A stretch of DNA of 34,563 bases from a virus: positions 1 through 34,563 of the IMG/VR virus record IMGVR_UViG_3300042090_002943; one strand, 5' to 3'. The notes beneath the pieces were generated by a model. It was not told the origin of the DNA. It saw nothing but the letters and a program-made list of their open reading frames with translations, and did no database searches. Numbering within the stretch: position 1 is the stretch's first letter; every line of letters begins with the position of its first letter. Made by a program: the position numbers and the translations under genes. Of the stretch, positions 7,192-14,281 are shown one piece after another.

Positions 7192-9138
7192 ATGCAACAG
7201 GACGGGTCGGCCAAGCTATTGATGAGCAAGGCGGAATATGCTCGTCACAGGAAGGTGAGCCAGCCGTATATCAGCAAGCTGGCCAAGAACGGCATCCTGG
7301 TGATGCGTGGCGGCAAGGTTGATGTGGCGGCCATCCTCGCTGGCATCCGCGCGGTGTTCGCCGACGCATTGCGTCCGGACCCCGACCTGACCATCAGCGA
7401 GTGGAGCGATCAATACCGGGTTCTTTCACGCGTGTCGGCTGGCGAGCCGGGCCGCTGGCGCACGTCGCGCACGCCGTTCCTGCGCGAGATCATGGACTGC
7501 CTCAGCCCGTCCTCGCCGTACTCGCGGGTGGTGTTCATGAAGCCGGCGCAGATCGGCGGGTCCGAGGTTCTACTGAATATGCTGGGCTACATCATCCACC
7601 ACACGCCGGGCCCGGTGATGCTGGTAGAGCCGACCGTTGAACTCGCCAAACGGTTCTCGCGGCAGAGGATCGCGCCGATGATCGAGAACACCTCGGTGCT
7701 GGCGGATCGCGTCTCCGATCCGCGCGAGCGCGATTCCGGCAATACGATCTTGGCGAAGGAATTCCCGGGCGGCGTGCTGGTGGCGACCGGCGCGAACAGC
7801 TCCGTGGGCTTGCGCTCCATGCCGGCGCGGTTCCTGCTGATGGACGAGGTGGATGCCTATCCACCTTCGGCGTCCACGGGTGCGGCGGGCACCGAGGAAG
7901 GCGACCCGGTTGACCTGGCCATCCGGCGCACCGGGACTTTTGCCAACCGTCAGATCGCGATGATTTCGACGCCGACGATTGGGGAGGTGAGCCGCATCGA
8001 ACAGGCTTACCTGGAATCGGATCAGCGAAAATACTTCGTTCCCTGCCCACACTGCGGCACGTTTCAGACTCTGCGCTGGGCACAGGTGAAGTGGCCGGAC
8101 CGGAAACCCGCCGAGGCCTGGTACGAATGCGAGCGCTGCCACGAGCGGATCGCGGACCATCACAAGCCGGAGATGCTCCAGCGTGGCCAGTGGCGGGGGG
8201 AAGCGCCCGGCGATGGCGAGACGGCGGGCTTCTGGTTGAATGGGCTGTACTCGCCGTGGACGACGTGGGGGCAACTCGCGAAGGACTTCCTCCGCGCTCG
8301 AAAATCGCCGGAGCGGATGCAAACTTTCACGAACACCGTCCTGGCTGAGACGTTCCAGCAGGCCGGCGCCACCAGGACGGACGCGGGCGAGTTGCTGGGC
8401 CGGCGGCAAGCATACTGCCCGGATGTCAAGCTGCCGGCGGGGGTGGTGCTGATTACTTTAGGCGCGGACCTCCAGGGCGACCGCATCGAGTTGGAGATCG
8501 TGGGATGGGGCCGCGACGAGGAGTCGTGGTCGCTGGCTTACATTGTGTTGCCCGGCGATCCGGCGCAACGCGATCTGTGGGACGCGTTCGACCAGGTGCT
8601 GTCGTTGCAGTTCGATCATCCGTGCGGGCGGGAGTTCGAGATTGCCGTGGCCTGCGTGGACTCTGGTTTCCACCAGCCGATCGTGCAAGGGTTTTGCAAC
8701 GAGAGGCAGCGCCGCAGTGCAGCGCCCAGGATGTATCCCATCAAGGGCGCGGCCGGCCAGCGACCCATCTGGCCGCGCATACACAGCAAGGCGAAAGATA
8801 ATCGCCCGCTGTGGGTGATAGGCGTGGACGCCGCCAAGGAAGCGCTGTACGCGCGGCTTAAAATCACGGAGGCTGGCCCCGGATTCTGCCACTTTCCGAT
8901 CAGCGACCAGTACGACGCGGGTTACTTTGAGCAGCTTACGGCCGAGACGTGCCGCGTGCGGTACAGCAAGGGTTTCGCGCATCGCGAGTGGATCAAGAAG
9001 CCGGGCACGCGCAACGAGGCGTTGGACGCGCGATGTTACGCTTACGCCGCGCTGCAATCGCTGATCGCAGGCCGGTTCCGATTGAACAAACAGGCTGATC
9101 AGATCGAGGCGATGCTGCCGTCCAGGACTGGCGGCTAA
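7192..9138 (+). CDS. Phage terminase large subunit (GpA family) with N-terminal HTH
   Basis: This is the DNA-packaging motor and nuclease. Residues 11-45 (MSKAEYARHRKVSQPYISKL...) form a helix-turn-helix like that of small terminase subunits of the Nu1 type. The GpA-type ATPase follows: Walker A-like KPAQIGGSE at 117-125 and Walker B FLLMDE at 214-219. A zinc-binding pair follows (CPHC 285-288, CERC 313-316), and then the nuclease domain with D426 in GADLQGDRIE. The length of about 648 residues matches GpA proteins (lambda gpA is 641) even with the HTH included. An in-frame GTG at 7189 and an ATG at 7222 are other possible starts. No separate small terminase gene is seen upstream, so this protein may recognise the DNA itself. 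The GGTTAAGT repeats just before the gene are candidate targets. Confidence 0.93.
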   Translation: MQQDGSAKLLMSKAEYARHRKVSQPYISKLAKNGILVMRGGKVDVAAILAGIRAVFADALRPDPDLTISEWSDQYRVLSRVSAGEPGRWRTSRTPFLREIMDCLSPSSPYSRVVFMKPAQIGGSEVLLNMLGYIIHHTPGPVMLVEPTVELAKRFSRQRIAPMIENTSVLADRVSDPRERDSGNTILAKEFPGGVLVATGANSSVGLRSMPARFLLMDEVDAYPPSASTGAAGTEEGDPVDLAIRRTGTFANRQIAMISTPTIGEVSRIEQAYLESDQRKYFVPCPHCGTFQTLRWAQVKWPDRKPAEAWYECERCHERIADHHKPEMLQRGQWRGEAPGDGETAGFWLNGLYSPWTTWGQLAKDFLRARKSPERMQTFTNTVLAETFQQAGATRTDAGELLGRRQAYCPDVKLPAGVVLITLGADLQGDRIELEIVGWGRDEESWSLAYIVLPGDPAQRDLWDAFDQVLSLQFDHPCGREFEIAVACVDSGFHQPIVQGFCNERQRRSAAPRMYPIKGAAGQRPIWPRIHSKAKDNRPLWVIGVDAAKEALYARLKITEAGPGFCHFPISDQYDAGYFEQLTAETCRVRYSKGFAHREWIKKPGTRNEALDARCYAYAALQSLIAGRFRLNKQADQIEAMLPSRTGG

Positions 9139-9211
9139 CAAGTCGAGCGTAGACAGTGCATCTGTCACCGCCGCCAGCGGGCAAGGCGGAGGGATTGGTT
9201 TACGGGCTGAT

Positions 9212-9592
9212 ATGGCACATTGCGTTCAGTCCGGAATCGTGAACGCCGCCTGCTCGAACTGCGGTGGGCGCTCGGAGAAGATGCACCAGCCGGTGTTTGT
9301 TCGTGGGATGTTTTGCCCGCGGTGCTGTCCGGTGTGCGGGCCCAGGGCGACGGCGCCGCAGGCGGCAGCACCGCCGCCGGCACCCGTCCGTCGCGTGGCC
9401 GCGGGGGCTGGCGTGAAGCGACGCGAGGAACCGGTGGCACAGCGCGCGACGCAATGGAAGGACGCGGGCTGGGGACACCATCCAGATGATCCTTGGTATC
9501 ACGACCGCGACCGGCATCAATCGCCCCCACGGTGGGTGCCGTCTCGGCCGCACTGGTTCCGAAAACCGCGAGGCGATGTGCAAGGGCAATAG
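9212..9592 (+). CDS. Zinc-ribbon-like small phage protein
   Basis: The 126-residue frame holds paired cysteines near its start (CSNCGG at about 15-20, then CPRCCPVCG near 35-43), as in a zinc ribbon. After an Ala/Pro-rich linker the C-terminal part is rich in His, Trp and Arg. It sits between the terminase and the ParB-like gene. The start may instead be the GTG near 9239. The Cys pattern argues that it is coding; its role, possibly DNA or RNA binding, is inferred. Confidence 0.5.
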   Translation: MAHCVQSGIVNAACSNCGGRSEKMHQPVFVRGMFCPRCCPVCGPRATAPQAAAPPPAPVRRVAAGAGVKRREEPVAQRATQWKDAGWGHHPDDPWYHDRDRHQSPPRWVPSRPHWFRKPRGDVQGQ

Positions 9593-9650
9593 CGGTCTGG
9601 GCCCGGAGATGCTGGTGCTCGCAGAGCCGGGTAAGCGTCACAAAGGTTCG

Positions 9651-9839
9651 ATGGGCAAAGCAAAGATTCCAACCACACGTCCTGACCTTGTACCTGGGCC
9701 CATCGTCGTCACTACCAGGGGCGTGGTTCTCGACGGCTACGCCCGCCTGGCGGCGGCGCGGGAGTGCGGGGTAGACGAGGTGCCGGCCATCGTTGTGAAG
9801 CACCCAGATACCCGAGGCCGACAACGGGAGGTGTGTTGA
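9651..9839 (+). CDS. Stand-alone minimal ParB-like domain
   Basis: The product is about 62 residues. It contains the core of a ParB/Srx-like N-terminal domain (VVLDGYARLAAARECGVDEV), with the conserved Gly...Arg of the nucleotide-binding loop. AAAGG lies 5 bases before the ATG at 9651; in-frame ATGs at 9576 and 9486 are possible but would overlap the zinc-ribbon gene. Its stop overlaps the start of the next gene (TGATG), which has the same core. It is much shorter than a full ParB domain, so it is either a remnant of a duplication or a small partner protein. Confidence 0.6.
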   Translation: MGKAKIPTTRPDLVPGPIVVTTRGVVLDGYARLAAARECGVDEVPAIVVKHPDTRGRQREVC

Positions 9840-11170
9840 TGGAAGATCTCTTGGAGCGCCTGCGGAAGCTCTCGGTGCAGGTCTGGCCGATAGAGCGCCT
9901 GCTGCCGAACGCGCGGAACGCGCGCACGCACTCCGACGAGCAAGTCGCCCAGGTCGCGGCAAGCATCGTTGAGTTCGGCTGGACTAACCCGATTCTCGTT
10001 GGCGGCGACGAAGTTATTATCGCCGGGCACGCGCGCCTGGCTGCCGCGCGGAAGCTCGGCCTCGCCGAAGTGCCGGTGATCGTTCTCGATCATCTCACCG
10101 AGACTCAGCGACGCGCGCTAGTGCTGGCAGACAACAAGCTGGCGCTCAACGCTGGATGGGATGAGGAGATGTTGCGCGTCGAGTTGGAAACGCTGAAGGA
10201 CGACAACTTCAATCTGGACATCGTCGGATTCACGGACGCGGAGTTGGATGTACTCCTGGCCGATCCGGAAGACGAGGAGAGGGCCAACGCGGCACCACCC
10301 TTGCCGGAGAACGCCGTGTCCCGGCCCGGCGACCTGTGGCTCTGCGGCGACCGCCGCCACCAGCATCGGGTTCTGTGCGCGGATGCGACCAGCCCTGATG
10401 CAGTGGCGAGGCTCGTGGGCGAGCGCAAACCGCTGCTTTTGGTTTGCGACCCGCCTTATGGGATAAGTCTTGATTCCGAATGGCGCGACCGCGCCGGCCT
10501 AAATGGCTGCGGCCCGGCGGAAGCCAGCTACATGAAGCACCGGACGGAGGGTCACACCGAGACTACGATCTCGGGCGACACCCGGGCCGACTGGTCGGAG
10601 GCCTTCGAGCTAGTACCCAGCCTGCAAATCGCCTACGTCTGGCACGCGTCCATCTTCACGCGCGAAGTGCTGAACGGCTTGCTCCGAATCGGGTTCCTCT
10701 ATCCGCAACAGATAATCTGGAACAAAGGACGCACGGTCCTGACGCGCACGCACTACTGGTATCAGCATGAGCCCTGCTGGTATGTGCGGAAGAAGAACGC
10801 CCCATGGTTCGGGAAGGCCGGCGAAAATTCGACGATCTGGGACTCGCCATCGCCGAAGTTCATCATGGGCGGCTCGGGCGAAGAGAAATACGACCATCCC
10901 ACGCAAAAGCCGGTTGAGTTGATGCGCCGGCCGATTCTCAATCACACCAAGCGAGGGGAACTAGTGTACGAGCCGTTCCTGGGCAGTGGCACCACGCTAG
11001 CCGCGGCGGAGCTGACCGAGCGCGTCTGCTACGGACTGGAGCTGGACCCGAAGTACGTGGATGTGGTGATCTCCAGGTGGCAGACGCTGGCGGGCAAGCA
11101 CGCCACCCTGGACGGCGACGGGCGGACGTTCGAGGAGATCGCCGAGGAGCGCCGGAAGGGGGCAGCGTGA
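9839..11170 (+). CDS. ParB domain-DNA methyltransferase fusion
   Basis: The 443-residue protein begins with a ParB-like domain (about 12-90, with IAGHARLAAARKLG at 61-74). It continues into an amino-methyltransferase of the beta type: motif IV DPPY at 204-207, a target-recognition region, then motif I FLGSGTT at 380-386, which binds S-adenosylmethionine. DPPY predicts methylation of adenine N6 or cytosine N4. Such fusions are common in phages next to terminase genes and are thought to protect phage DNA from host restriction or to influence packaging. The start at 9839 is set by GGGAGG upstream and by the 1-base overlap with the previous stop. The recognition sequence cannot be predicted. Confidence 0.92.
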   Translation: MEDLLERLRKLSVQVWPIERLLPNARNARTHSDEQVAQVAASIVEFGWTNPILVGGDEVIIAGHARLAAARKLGLAEVPVIVLDHLTETQRRALVLADNKLALNAGWDEEMLRVELETLKDDNFNLDIVGFTDAELDVLLADPEDEERANAAPPLPENAVSRPGDLWLCGDRRHQHRVLCADATSPDAVARLVGERKPLLLVCDPPYGISLDSEWRDRAGLNGCGPAEASYMKHRTEGHTETTISGDTRADWSEAFELVPSLQIAYVWHASIFTREVLNGLLRIGFLYPQQIIWNKGRTVLTRTHYWYQHEPCWYVRKKNAPWFGKAGENSTIWDSPSPKFIMGGSGEEKYDHPTQKPVELMRRPILNHTKRGELVYEPFLGSGTTLAAAELTERVCYGLELDPKYVDVVISRWQTLAGKHATLDGDGRTFEEIAEERRKGAA

Positions 11171-11307
11171 GGTGGACCTTTGCCGCGCCGAAATCGCGGC
11201 TACCGAACCGTTGCTGCTTGCCGGCCACCCGGACGTCGGAGGGCCTTTGCCTAGCGTTGGCGGATTGGTCGGCCGAGTTGAGGATTCTTGAGCGTGAATG
11301 GCAATGA
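11167..11307 (+). CDS. Possible small protein coupled to the methyltransferase
   Basis: A GTG at 11167 overlaps the methyltransferase stop (GTGA). The frame gives 46 residues ending in an amphipathic stretch (LALADWSAELRILEREWQ). No family is recognised. The coupling is suggestive only. Confidence 0.3.
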   Translation: MRWTFAAPKSRLPNRCCLPATRTSEGLCLALADWSAELRILEREWQ

Positions 11308-11537
11308 ATGAGCCTATCCCGGCGGATCGTTGAACCCCGACGGCGTGCGCTGATGGGCTCGGCAGGGGATGAATCTCGGATTGAGGATATTCTCCAGAAA
11401 CGTCTTTCGTCCACAAGCCGCCCTTGGCGGGTTCCGTACAGGCTGCGCTCCACACTTTAGCGAAGCGTCTTGGGCGCTCAAGACGGTTACCCAAAGAGAA
11501 CTTGGTTAGAGGCGATTTCTTCGCCATAGTTGAACAA

Positions 11538-11867
11538 ATGGCTAAGCGTGAATATTTGGGAGAGTTCGAGTTTATGGTCATGTTAGCGCTGCTCCGCCTC
11601 GGTCACGAGGCATATGGGGTAGAGGTCTGTCGGGAAATCGAGCGGCGGTGTGGCCGCGGAGTTGCAGTGGGCAGTCTATATGCGACTTTGGAGCGGCTAG
11701 AATCCCACGACCTTGTCTCTTCGGCAGTCGGCGAGGCTACACCAGAGCGTGGCGGGCGGGCCAAGCGCTACTTCCGAGTCACGGCGAGTGGCATGGCAAA
11801 GATTCGCGAATCCCAGCGCGCCTTGAGCAGCATGTGGGACGGCCTCCGACTGGAAGCAGTGCAATGA
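11538..11867 (+). CDS. PadR-family transcriptional regulator
   Basis: The 109-residue protein is a winged-helix repressor of PadR type. It begins with YLGEFEFMVMLALLRLG, continues with the recognition region YATLERLES at about 48-56, and has the family wing PERGGRAKRYFRVT near 69-82. Its stop overlaps the ATG of a membrane-protein gene (ATGA). Pairs like this are frequent in Acidobacteria, where the regulator controls an efflux-type ABC permease. An upstream in-frame start at 11424 would add 38 residues without the family pattern. It looks host-derived and interrupts the phage packaging and head genes, so it may be a cargo gene. Confidence 0.85.
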   Translation: MAKREYLGEFEFMVMLALLRLGHEAYGVEVCREIERRCGRGVAVGSLYATLERLESHDLVSSAVGEATPERGGRAKRYFRVTASGMAKIRESQRALSSMWDGLRLEAVQ

Positions 11868-12463
11868 GCGCGTTGAAGCCACCTGCCCTGGCGACCTGGC
11901 TATTGGGGCTCACGGACTACAGTGCCTGGAACGACGCCGTTGCCGGTGATCTATTAGAGGAGCACCAGCAGCGCAGATCACCCACGTGGTATTGGCGGCA
12001 GGTGTTGACGATCCTCGGAATAAGCGTATCGAGGGATCTTTGGGACCACTGGGTGCTCGCATTGCGTGCGCTCGCGGTAGCCGTTGGGTTCATCGTCATA
12101 TTTCAAAGGCTCCATCTTGCAAGCCGGCTACTGGACCGGGCCGTCCCGGTGATCGGACTGGGGCCATATCTCGTCGTTGCAGCCGCGTTAGAACCCTTTC
12201 TGATTTGCGCGCCTGCCGGATTGGCGGTCGCCCTGACTCATCGAAAACGCTCGGCAACTATGGTCTTGGTGTACGCGGCTGCCCTGTTCGTCTTTCTCGT
12301 TTGCTTATGCGCGAACCGCGCTCACTGGACTCTCCCGTGCGTCCTTTTCTGGGAATCTGCGGTGTTTGCGGTGGCTGGTGCCTTAGTCGGCGGGTTTCTC
12401 GGATGCGCGTGGGTTCATCCGCCTTCTATCCCACTTGAATTTCCAAACGCTACCAGGCGCTGA
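11864..12463 (+). CDS. Small membrane protein, permease-prefix-like
   Basis: The 199-residue product starts with a cytoplasmic part (about 1-60) that includes PALATWLLGL, GDLLEEHQQRRSP and TWYWRQVL. This resembles the prefix domain found ahead of acidobacterial MacB/ADOP-type permeases. About four hydrophobic segments follow (roughly 63-85, 90-125, 128-145 and 158-182). The large permease domain is absent, so the protein is either a stand-alone prefix-type membrane protein or a shortened permease. It is translationally coupled to the PadR gene. The role may be membrane stress or transport control; this is inferred. Confidence 0.6.
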   Translation: MSALKPPALATWLLGLTDYSAWNDAVAGDLLEEHQQRRSPTWYWRQVLTILGISVSRDLWDHWVLALRALAVAVGFIVIFQRLHLASRLLDRAVPVIGLGPYLVVAAALEPFLICAPAGLAVALTHRKRSATMVLVYAAALFVFLVCLCANRAHWTLPCVLFWESAVFAVAGALVGGFLGCAWVHPPSIPLEFPNATRR

Positions 12464-12629
12464 ACATTGAACATCGTTCACCATCCTCATTTGGGATGGG
12501 CAACGGGTAGGAGGTGATCGTTCTGGCCTCACAGATCCCGGTGCAGGCGCGGCTTGCACTGTTCAGAGACGCTCCAAAATACCGCAAGCGGTCGTGAAGT
12601 GGGGTTTCTCGAAAGTGGCATCAGAAGAG

Positions 12630-12658
12630 AAAAAGCCGCCACCCTCGCGGGCGGCGGC
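12630..12658 (-). terminator. Intrinsic terminator of the DUF3489 gene
   Basis: Read on the minus strand, GCCGCC pairs with GGCGGC, extended by three G-C pairs around a tetraloop, and is followed by five T residues. It lies 24 bases after the DUF3489 stop codon, in the correct orientation. Confidence 0.75.
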
Positions 12659-12681
12659 CGTTGGAAAACCCCTGGGCTGGC

Positions 12682-13113
12682 CTACATCGCAATTCGGTAG
12701 GTCCGCTCACCCTTGTCCGATTTGAAGGACTCGACCGTGTAACCGGCTTTCTTCATCGCGCCGGCCATGAAGCCTCTGACGGTATGTTTTTGCCAGCCCA
12801 TCTTGTCCATGATCTCGGCCAAGGAAGCGCCGTTCTTCCGCTGGAGCATGGCGACCACCTGGGCGGTCTTGCTACCCTCGCGCGGGGCGGTGGCTTTGGC
12901 CTGTGCGGGCTTGGCGGCCTTCTTGCTGGCCTTGGCTTCCTTCTTCGGCGCGGCGGCCTTGGCTTTGCCGCCCTTGGCCTTTTTCTGGCCCTTGGGCGCG
13001 CCCTTCTTCGGGCTGGCAGTCTTCTTCGAGGGGGCCTTCTCCGGTGCAACGGTGGCGCCCTGTTCCGCAACGGCGGCGGTTTCGGTGGCGGTGGTGGCTT
13101 CGTTGGTCTTCAT
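12682..13113 (-). CDS. DUF3489 protein with a histone-like Lys/Ala-rich region
   Basis: The 143-residue protein has two parts. Residues of about 20-75 are a Lys/Ala/Pro-rich, disordered, strongly basic tract like histone H1 tails. Residues of about 78-143 are a small winged-helix-like domain of the DUF3489 family (SKTAQVVAMLQRKNGASLAEIM...GWQKHTVRGFMAG). DNA binding is therefore likely. The start at 13113 has AAGGA 9 bases upstream; a longer start at 13161 lacks this. It is transcribed against the phage late genes and ends at its own terminator, so it is probably a separately expressed cargo or regulatory gene. Confidence 0.85.
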   Translation of the reverse strand: MKTNEATTATETAAVAEQGATVAPEKAPSKKTASPKKGAPKGQKKAKGGKAKAAAPKKEAKASKKAAKPAQAKATAPREGSKTAQVVAMLQRKNGASLAEIMDKMGWQKHTVRGFMAGAMKKAGYTVESFKSDKGERTYRIAM

Positions 13114-13263
13114 TGGTGTTAATCCTTTTTGTTCAATGTCTTGCGCGTCTCCGCGCACCACGATTCATCACTCAGGTCGCCCCGAACATCAAGCAGAATC
13201 TGCGGACTTTCGGAGAAAAAAAGATACGTGGCCCGAAGCTAAGGCGAACGACGGAGTTCTCGC

Positions 13264-13518
13264 ATGGCTCTAACGCTGGCGCAGTTGCAGGCGAACCTCG
13301 ACGCGGTCAACTCGGCGATTGGCGATCCGACTTTGCGCGTGCGCTTTCCGGATGGCCGCGAGGTTCAGTACCGAACCATCGACGAGTTGCGCAAGGCAAA
13401 ATCCGAAATCGAAGAGGATATTCGGGAGATGAGCGGCGGGACTGGTGGACGCGTGCGGCTGGCACAGCACAAGCGTGGCGACGGACCGATTGGACCGACG
13501 ATTTACGACAGGTGGTAG
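13264..13518 (+). CDS. Head-tail joining protein, gpW family
   Basis: The 84-residue protein has the typical gpW layout: an N-terminal helix (LAQLQANLDAVNSAIGDP), a short beta hairpin (RVRFPDGREVQYRTI) and a second helix (IDELRKAKSEIEEDIREM). Lambda gpW is 68 residues and acts after DNA packaging at the portal ring, allowing tails to attach. The gene lies upstream of the portal, as expected for this group. CGGAG precedes the ATG. Confidence 0.85.
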   Translation: MALTLAQLQANLDAVNSAIGDPTLRVRFPDGREVQYRTIDELRKAKSEIEEDIREMSGGTGGRVRLAQHKRGDGPIGPTIYDRW

Positions 13519-13519
13519 G

Positions 13520-13801
13520 GTGAGCGATCCTGTACTGATCACACTGGTAGCCGCCGTGCCTACCACTTTGACCGCCATAGCCGCGATCATTTCCGCGCGC
13601 ACCCATACCGCGGTAAAGAAAGTCGATCAACAACTGGTGGCTGTGAGCGTGGCGGTTGACGGACGCTTGCAGCAGTTGCTCGATGCTACCAATGCGCAAG
13701 GCCGGCAAGATGAACGGGATTCCCAACTCGCGACTCCCAACACCGGCAGGCCCCGTTTCAAATGTCCTTTGGGCAAGGAATGCCCAATCCACGACGAGTG
13801 A
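13520..13801 (+). CDS. Small protein with one N-terminal membrane segment
   Basis: GTG at 13520, with GGTGGTAGG upstream and 1 base after the gpW stop, gives 93 residues. Residues of about 4-26 (VLITLVAAVPTTLTAIAAII) are a membrane helix. The middle is predicted coiled coil (VKKVDQQLVAVSVAVDGRL). A CPLGKECP motif stands near the C-terminus. Similar short membrane proteins occur between gpW and portal genes of related phages, with unknown role. A holin-like function is possible but unsupported. Confidence 0.7.
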   Translation: MSDPVLITLVAAVPTTLTAIAAIISARTHTAVKKVDQQLVAVSVAVDGRLQQLLDATNAQGRQDERDSQLATPNTGRPRFKCPLGKECPIHDE

Positions 13802-13829
13802 TCCGGCCTGTTCAGGAAAGGGTGAACGG

Positions 13830-14018
13830 ATGAGCATTTCAGAAATCGCGGACGCCCTTGAGCGCGCGCCGCGGCAAGGAGCAGATAAGGACCGGCCCGA
13901 AGGATCGCGGTACGCGGTCTTCAGCGACACGTCGCTCAACGCGATGGCGCGGGAGTTGCGTCTGGTATCGGCGGATCGGCCGGACGCCGAGACTTTCTAC
14001 GTGCGGGAGGCGCGTTGA
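13830..14018 (+). CDS. Small hypothetical phage protein
   Basis: The 62-residue product (MSISEIADALERAPR...) is acidic to neutral, without known motifs. AGGAAAGG lies before the ATG at 13830, a strong ribosome site. It overlaps the next gene by 4 bases. Its place in the head operon is the only clue to its role. Confidence 0.65.
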   Translation: MSISEIADALERAPRQGADKDRPEGSRYAVFSDTSLNAMARELRLVSADRPDAETFYVREAR

Positions 14019-14281
14019 CGATCTTGGATCGGATAGGCCGGCTGGTCCGTCCGTCTTTGCGCGACGACGGTCCGAAGAGCTTCATGACTCTGGCCAAGGA
14101 GCCTCGTCCGCAGTCGAAGTTGCCGACCGCCAAGCTGTATGTGATCGAGACCGACTTCGAAATATCGCCCGACTCGTACAACAATCTCCAGGCAATGCTC
14201 GACGAGGTCAGGGAGAAGTTCGGCCTGGACTTTTTGATTTTGGAACCTGGCTTCAAGCTGAAACGATTCGATGACTACTGA
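14015..14281 (+). CDS. Small hypothetical protein upstream of the portal gene
   Basis: TTG at 14015 overlaps the preceding stop (TTGA) and gives 88 residues. The 3' end overlaps the portal start by 11 bases. The C-terminal half (LYVIETDFEISPDSYNNLQAM) looks like a folded alpha/beta unit. No family is recognised. The TTG start is chosen because of the overlap; a later ATG would shorten the protein. Confidence 0.6.
   Translation: MTILDRIGRLVRPSLRDDGPKSFMTLAKEPRPQSKLPTAKLYVIETDFEISPDSYNNLQAMLDEVREKFGLDFLILEPGFKLKRFDDY

Noticed and set aside
9156-9242. Frame of 28 codons between terminase and zinc-ribbon gene
   Set aside because: Too short, GTG start without a ribosome site, and overlaps the zinc-ribbon gene.
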